Shown: in pieces, positions 63,889 to 64,000 of the stretch | Layout: each line of letters starts with the position of its first letter | Position numbering within the stretch: the first letter of the stretch is position 1 | From: Alitibacter langaaensis DSM 22999 | GTDB lineage: Bacteria > Pseudomonadota > Gammaproteobacteria > Enterobacterales > Pasteurellaceae | Direction of reading: 5' to 3' | NCBI RefSeq assembly: GCF_003096995.1 | Contig: NZ_QENU01000001.1 | Coordinates: forward strand, 186,001-250,000 | Length of the DNA stretch: 64,000 nt | Made by a program: the position numbers and the translations under genes | Notes under the pieces: generated by a model | Seen by the model: the letters and a program-made list of their open reading frames with translations, nothing else | The model's database searches: none | Told to the model about the DNA's origin: nothing

Positions 63889-63904
63889 TATGATCTTGAT
63901 CACA
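63889..63904. promoter_or_regulatory. CRP-type binding site
   Basis: TATGATCTTGATCACA matches the CRP consensus TGTGA-N6-TCACA at all but one key position (TATGA in the left half). It lies 73 bp after the FNR-like site. Confidence 0.6.
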
Positions 63905-64000
63905 GATCTTTTAACTCGATAAGGGTATAGTTAGCGCCGTGTAAATACACAAAAGTTATAGGGTTATTTAATCCAGTATATGAGACATTAGGGAGCCTAT

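Larger units (their letters stand above)
63723..64000 (+). other. Regulatory region at the right edge
   Basis: No complete gene. It carries the yciC start region and sites for FNR and CRP, then GGGAG at about 63991-63995 that looks like a ribosome site for a plus-strand gene starting at or past the edge. In E. coli yciC is divergent from ompW, itself oxygen-regulated, so an ompW-like gene is a reasonable guess. Confidence 0.45.

Overview
The window is a chromosomal segment of a member of the Pasteurellaceae. About sixty copies of the Haemophilus-type DNA uptake signal core AAGTGCGGT (either strand) are visible, roughly one per kilobase, many as inverted pairs that double as terminators. Gene content and order (his operon with hisIE, lptC-lptA-lptB-ptsN-rapZ, trxB-cydD-cydC, yoaA-tsaB-slp-fadD-rnd, dnaQ/rnhA, yciC-yciB-yciA-yciI) fit the family. 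A complete oxidative TCA branch (gltA, icd, acnB) argues against Haemophilus influenzae itself and for a Pasteurella/Avibacterium/Aggregatibacter-like species; the species cannot be fixed from sequence reading alone.

Layout. 1-1364: end of a tryptophan permease gene and a small methyltransferase. 1400-14876: a histidine operon preceded by a His-leader attenuator and interrupted at four junctions: hisD/hisC (an acetyltransferase and a RhuM-Fic protein), hisB/hisH (about 1 kb of non-coding repeats with four copies of a 111-bp element), hisH/hisA (a MOSC protein and a class I glutamine amidotransferase) and hisF/hisI (an AT-rich DUF262-DUF1524 defence-type gene with an in-frame stop). 15013-25393: uracil salvage (upp-uraA), yafJ, cysS, ppiB, xseA, a TRIC-like membrane protein, and the LPS transport/PtsN/RapZ block. 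25702-32597: glycerate kinase and the citrate synthase, isocitrate dehydrogenase and aconitase genes. 33057-35252: a trimeric autotransporter adhesin. 35465-44490: rpsO, tRNA-Ser, an AEC transporter, a mutarotase, and the yoaA-tsaB-slp-fadD-rnd run. 44611-46586: an alpha/beta hydrolase gene flanked by a decayed copy of the tesB 3' end and by tesB itself. 46661-52421: 4.5S RNA, cydC, cydD, trxB, cnoX. 52524-60663: an unknown exported coiled-coil protein, prlC, der, two tRNA-Asp genes, dnaQ, rnhA, lexA, smpB and a shortened yeaK. 60764-64000: arcA, the yci genes, and a regulatory region with FNR-like and CRP-like sites reading off the right edge.

Most genes are housekeeping. The accessory signal is concentrated in the his operon, the adhesin and the hydrolase/tesB duplication. 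The adhesin, hydrolase and DUF262 genes carry no perfect uptake core, unlike the surrounding backbone. Other oddities are a PtsN with Arg where the phosphorylated His normally sits, a YeaK that appears to have lost about 40 central residues, and the mobile-looking repeat array between hisB and hisH. I did not find a transposase, a CRISPR array, a prophage or a clearly new multi-gene system; the best candidates for new biology are the 111-bp repeat family and the use of the his operon as an insertion site.
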